NCBI GenBank assembly: GCA_018712435.1
Contig: DVGZ01000042.1
Location: 1-51,156 of the forward strand
Length of the DNA stretch: 51,156 nucleotides
DNA from: Candidatus Caccousia avicola
GTDB lineage: Bacteria; Bacillota; Clostridia; Oscillospirales; Acutalibacteraceae
Direction: 5' to 3'
In this document: positions 51,089 through 51,156 of the stretch, piece by piece
How positions within the stretch are numbered: position 1 is the stretch's first letter
Layout of the letters: every line of letters begins with the position of its first letter
Position numbers and translations under genes: made by a program
The notes under the pieces: generated by a model
What the model saw: the letters and a program-made list of their open reading frames with translations, nothing else
What the model was told of the DNA's origin: nothing
The model's database searches: none

Positions 51089-51156
51089 TTGTTGGAGGAT
51101 CAGTTTTATCTTCCCGTCCGCCTGCTTGGCGGGCGGGATGCTGTCTGTCGGAACGC
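51089..51156 (+). CDS. Start of an unidentified gene (cut by window end)
   Basis: A TTG at 51089 (or the adjacent TTG at 51092) lies 9 bases after AAGGAGG and opens a frame to the window edge beginning LLEDQFYLPVRLLGGRDAV. This faintly recalls the N terminus of iron-containing alcohol dehydrogenases (FxMPVKIxxG). It is not a recognisable PyrE start. Too short for a firm call. Confidence 0.4.
   Translation, partial: MLEDQFYLPVRLLGGRDAVCRN

Overview
The window looks like chromosome from an anaerobic, GC-rich, spore-lineage Firmicute (class Clostridia, probably an Oscillospiraceae-type gut bacterium). The signs are a complete Spo0A, a three-part electron-bifurcating [FeFe]-hydrogenase, clostridial-style ABC sugar importers without their own ATPases, strong AGGAGG ribosome sites, and sugar genes aimed at host or dietary glycans (fucose, sulfated fucosides, alpha-glucans, hydroxyproline). 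No rRNA, tRNA or CRISPR array was seen. I worked by eye from translations and motifs, with no database searches.

Layout. 1-229: start of an IS5-type transposase, cut by the window edge. 422-3342: a BceAB-type ABC transporter preceded by a palindromic operator, with no two-component system visible beside it. 3478-4239: spo0A, whose receiver domain lacks two normally invariant residues. 4248-5907: a GNAT acetyltransferase and an AraC regulator, divergent from a fucose catabolic operon (6016-10196: aldolase, a FucU that has lost its middle, a sugar kinase, fucI). 10321-16820 (minus strand): an LplBC-type importer with a lipoprotein, then a sulfatase and a GH29 fucosidase without signal peptides. 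It is divergent from a YesN/YesM-type two-component system (17058-19924). Together these read as import of sulfated fuco-oligosaccharides, cytoplasmic desulfation and defucosylation, then fucose breakdown.

19954-24266: a peptide/hydroxyproline region (Xaa-Pro peptidase remnant, XRE-cupin regulator, glycyl-radical hydroxyproline dehydratase and activase fused by deletion, proC). 24486-24672: a likely small RNA gene. 24691-37198: a maltodextrin locus (LacI repressor, malE/F/G with frameshifts and an amber codon, then four glucan-degrading enzymes that are intact, plus a HAD remnant).

37274-46103: a hydrogen-metabolism region. A sensory-type [FeFe]-hydrogenase lies in an overlapping set with two DRTGG proteins, an RsbW-like ATPase and a PHP protein. 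After an AT-rich promoter region carrying a good Rex operator come hydC, a second orphan ATPase, a stand-alone 2Fe-2S protein, hydB and hydA. 46194-51063: a YdcF-like membrane protein and the pyrimidine operon pyrC-pyrF-pyrK-pyrD. The window ends in the first codons of another gene.

A notable theme is gene decay of a particular style. Four genes have both ends but no middle, and four have apparent single-base insertions, all between 6.7 and 35.5 kb, while the neighbouring enzymes are intact. Whether this is biology or assembly/sequencing error cannot be decided from the sequence alone.
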